A stretch of DNA of 5,221 nucleotides from an uncultured Dorea sp. GTDB lineage: Bacteria > Bacillota > Clostridia > Lachnospirales > Lachnospiraceae. The notes under the pieces were generated by a model. That model saw only the letters and a list, made by a program, of their open reading frames with translations. It searched no databases and was not told the DNA's origin. The stretch covers positions 1 to 5,221 of the forward strand of contig CAJTQA010000078.1 in the NCBI GenBank assembly GCA_910578455.1, read 5' to 3'. This document shows positions 3,604 through 5,221 of this stretch, in pieces; position 1 is the stretch's first letter; each line of letters starts with the position of its first letter. A program made the translations under genes and the position numbers.

Positions 3604-5221
3604 TTCTTACCTCCTGTGTCTATTACTTTTGTGGTCATGCTTAAGATGCCGTATGCATAGATGATACTCAGCATCCCGCGCATGATGGTTGACAGATATT
3701 CATACTGTGACATGTCAATTTCTATATATTCTTCTATGCCGTAGCTCTCTATCACGATCGGAAGTTTGAAGACAGGTGCCTGCGGTTCCGCTGACAGGAG
3801 CGTTACAAGGGCGGCCATGTCCCACGGGATAGAGAACGGGAACCTGTCCGTGAGCATGTCTGCTGCGTCTCCGAGGGAAGAGGCGGCAGTACCGATAGCC
3901 GCCGCCGGGGCTGTGAGGAAGTCTTTTAAGAAGGATGCAATATCGGCAAGGGCGTCCAGACCGTCGAACACCGTATCTGCGATAGTCCAACGTCTGATAC
4001 TCTTTAACGTGTACAGTATTTCGTCAAGTGTTTCCTGTAGCTTTGCGCTCACTGCATCCACCGAACCTGTGGCTGTCTCTGATATCTTGTCAAATATCTG
4101 CGTGACCTTTGCAAGTATCTTTGAAAGCAGACCGTTTGTTGTGCTGAGGTCAATGTCAACGTTTATGTCACCGCCACCATTGCCGCCGCCATTACCGCCG
4201 CCGCTATTACTGAGTTCTTCCAGTATCTGCTTGAGTAAGTCCATGATTTCCTTTTCGGATGTGTTATTGCCTATCTGCTTTAACAGTTCATCAATGACCT
4301 TCTGCAAGTCGTCCACGGTCTTTTGCAGGTCGTCGATTGATACCGATAAATCTTCCGGCACGTAGTTATAATAATTCTCCGTGAAGTAGACCTTGCGGTT
4401 TCCTACCGTATAATTCTTAGCGGCGTTCTGAGAGACGAACACACGGATGTATTCACCGGTGGTGGAATAAAAACAAAAGTTTCCCGAGTCACCTTCCCCC
4501 GGGTTCATCCTTGAAACGTCCGTATATCCTTTTAAACCAGCATTGATATTATGTTTCGCATCAGAACAGCTTGTATATATCTTGTCATCTTCTGGAAACT
4601 GCATTATCGCACCTTTATGAAATAACCACTCATTCGCACAAAAGAAGGTACAAGATACATACCGTTCAGGATTATCCTTGTAGGCGTTCAGGTGGCTTAC
4701 ATCACCAACCAACATGATAGGGTGGTCAGGGTTTGAAAATATATCAATAAAACTCAGCTTATAATAATAATTAGTTGCAACACCAAGACAGCCTTTTTCA
4801 ATCACGATATTTCTAAATGTACGGAACATCTGGGCGTTCATAAAATGGCTGGCGGGTACATCACTAATGGACGTTGTCGGGAGCAGGTAGAAGCCCCCGT
4901 TTTCTTCTTTGACGTTTTCGGTTTTGGCGTATTCATCCAGACATTGTTTTATATATGCCATTAATTCCTTGTCAAACGAATAACTTACATTACCACTAGA
5001 ATCTTCAAGCCGTGAAATATGCCCTGTATTCCACCATTCTTTGTAATCCTCTCGTGTCTGTACCCACTTTGCAAAATCATAATCTTTTACAACTGCACCA
5101 ACACGACAACATAAATAAGCAATATAAGCAGAAGATTCTTCAACAAATTTTTCCCACCACGAAGTATCTGGGTCATAAACGCCTTCACTTGCAAAAACAG
5201 GCATTGTATAACACATAAAAA
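3600..5221 (-). CDS. pIII-like minor coat/adsorption protein, 5' end cut by window
   Basis: At least 538 residues are visible from the first ATG in the window (5216), but the frame stays open to the edge and the real start is probably upstream. The visible N-terminus, MCYTMPVFASEG, looks like only the end of a signal peptide: VFA before SEG fits signal peptidase cleavage, yet the charged and hydrophobic parts are missing. A domain with several cysteines (36, 37, 92, 143, 189, 193, 217, 248) spans about 10-285, probably extracellular and receptor-binding. A heptad-like coiled coil follows (about 287-336), then a Gly/Asn linker GGGNGGGNGGG (339-349), a helical region with an Ala-rich stretch (430-450), and FPFSIPWDM (459-467). 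A C-terminal hydrophobic segment (about 508-527) ends in a short basic tail. Secreted N-domains, glycine-rich linker and C-terminal anchor mirror pIII of Ff phages, which binds the host and caps the virion. The next genes are pVI-like and Zot-like. No sequence similarity to Ff pIII is visible. Confidence 0.75.
   Translation of the reverse strand, partial: FMCYTMPVFASEGVYDPDTSWWEKFVEESSAYIAYLCCRVGAVVKDYDFAKWVQTREDYKEWWNTGHISRLEDSSGNVSYSFDKELMAYIKQCLDEYAKTENVKEENGGFYLLPTTSISDVPASHFMNAQMFRTFRNIVIEKGCLGVATNYYYKLSFIDIFSNPDHPIMLVGDVSHLNAYKDNPERYVSCTFFCANEWLFHKGAIMQFPEDDKIYTSCSDAKHNINAGLKGYTDVSRMNPGEGDSGNFCFYSTTGEYIRVFVSQNAAKNYTVGNRKVYFTENYYNYVPEDLSVSIDDLQKTVDDLQKVIDELLKQIGNNTSEKEIMDLLKQILEELSNSGGGNGGGNGGGDINVDIDLSTTNGLLSKILAKVTQIFDKISETATGSVDAVSAKLQETLDEILYTLKSIRRWTIADTVFDGLDALADIASFLKDFLTAPAAAIGTAASSLGDAADMLTDRFPFSIPWDMAALVTLLSAEPQAPVFKLPIVIESYGIEEYIEIDMSQYEYLSTIMRGMLSIIYAYGILSMTTKVIDTGGKK
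3610..3615 (-). promoter_or_regulatory. Consensus Shine-Dalgarno inside the end of the upstream gene
   Basis: AGGAGG on the minus strand lies six bases before the ATG at 3603 and is itself part of the last codons of the upstream coat gene (encoding Gly-Gly of DTGGKK). With the ATGA overlap it fixes the start of the 83-residue protein and indicates translational coupling, which would help keep the two minor coat proteins at linked levels. Confidence 0.85.
4170..4202 (-). repeat. In-frame glycine-rich tandem repeat in the coat protein gene
   Basis: About three 12-base units encode GGGN-type repeats (GGGNGGGNGGG, residues 339-349). This separates the N-terminal domain and coiled coil from the C-terminal anchor region. 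Flexible glycine-rich linkers occupy the same kind of place in pIII of Ff phages. Short tandem units of this kind can change copy number by slippage. Confidence 0.8.

Noticed and set aside
4170..4202. CRISPR or minisatellite-like array
   Set aside because: The repeat units are 12 bases, in frame, and encode a glycine-rich protein linker; there are no spacers.

Overview
The window looks like most of a Gram-positive filamentous phage (inovirus) genome or prophage, probably from a Firmicute such as a Clostridia/Lachnospiraceae-type bacterium. The host guess rests on strong AGGAGG-type ribosome binding sites, moderate GC, the protein style, and a morphogenesis ATPase without a clear C-terminal membrane/periplasmic part; it is inference. 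All five protein genes lie on the minus strand, so the module reads from the right edge to the left.

Layout in reading order (right to left): (1) a large secreted, membrane-anchored minor coat/adsorption protein (5221-3600, 5' end cut by the window edge) with a signal-peptide cleavage site, a cysteine-containing N-terminal domain, a coiled coil, a Gly-rich linker and a C-terminal hydrophobic anchor, analogous to pIII; (2) an 83-residue hydrophobic protein overlapping it by ATGA, in the position of pVI; (3) a Zot/pI-type P-loop ATPase (3305-2556), the hallmark of inoviruses; (4) a HUH rolling-circle replication initiator (2428-1643) with HYHFH and YxxxYxxK motifs; (5) a 380-base noncoding region (1243-1622) packed with inverted repeats, including a 31-bp-arm hairpin, the best candidate for origin and/or packaging signal; (6) an IS30-family DDE transposase (1242-202) that could serve as the phage's integration enzyme. 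The last 200 bases at the left hold a perfect 11-bp-stem hairpin and AT-rich DNA without a recognisable gene.

The gene order III - VI - I(Zot) matches classical filamentous phages. The major coat protein and ssDNA-binding protein are not in the window and would be expected beyond its edges. The proposed life cycle (inference): Rep nicks the double-stranded circle and drives rolling-circle replication, the hairpin-rich region marks DNA for replication and packaging, Zot extrudes the virion using minor coat proteins, and the transposase may insert the genome into the host chromosome.

The most striking unexplained signal is an identical 20-bp perfect palindrome, TTTTCCGAACGTTCGGAAAA, present three times (182-201, 1623-1642, 3322-3341). 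Each copy lies at the 3' end of a gene, and two directly abut the stop codons of unrelated genes (transposase and rep). A second is the 31-bp inverted repeat pair with a 20-base spacer just upstream of the transposase, which could be a packaging hairpin or an abutted pair of transposon-like ends (attP-like).
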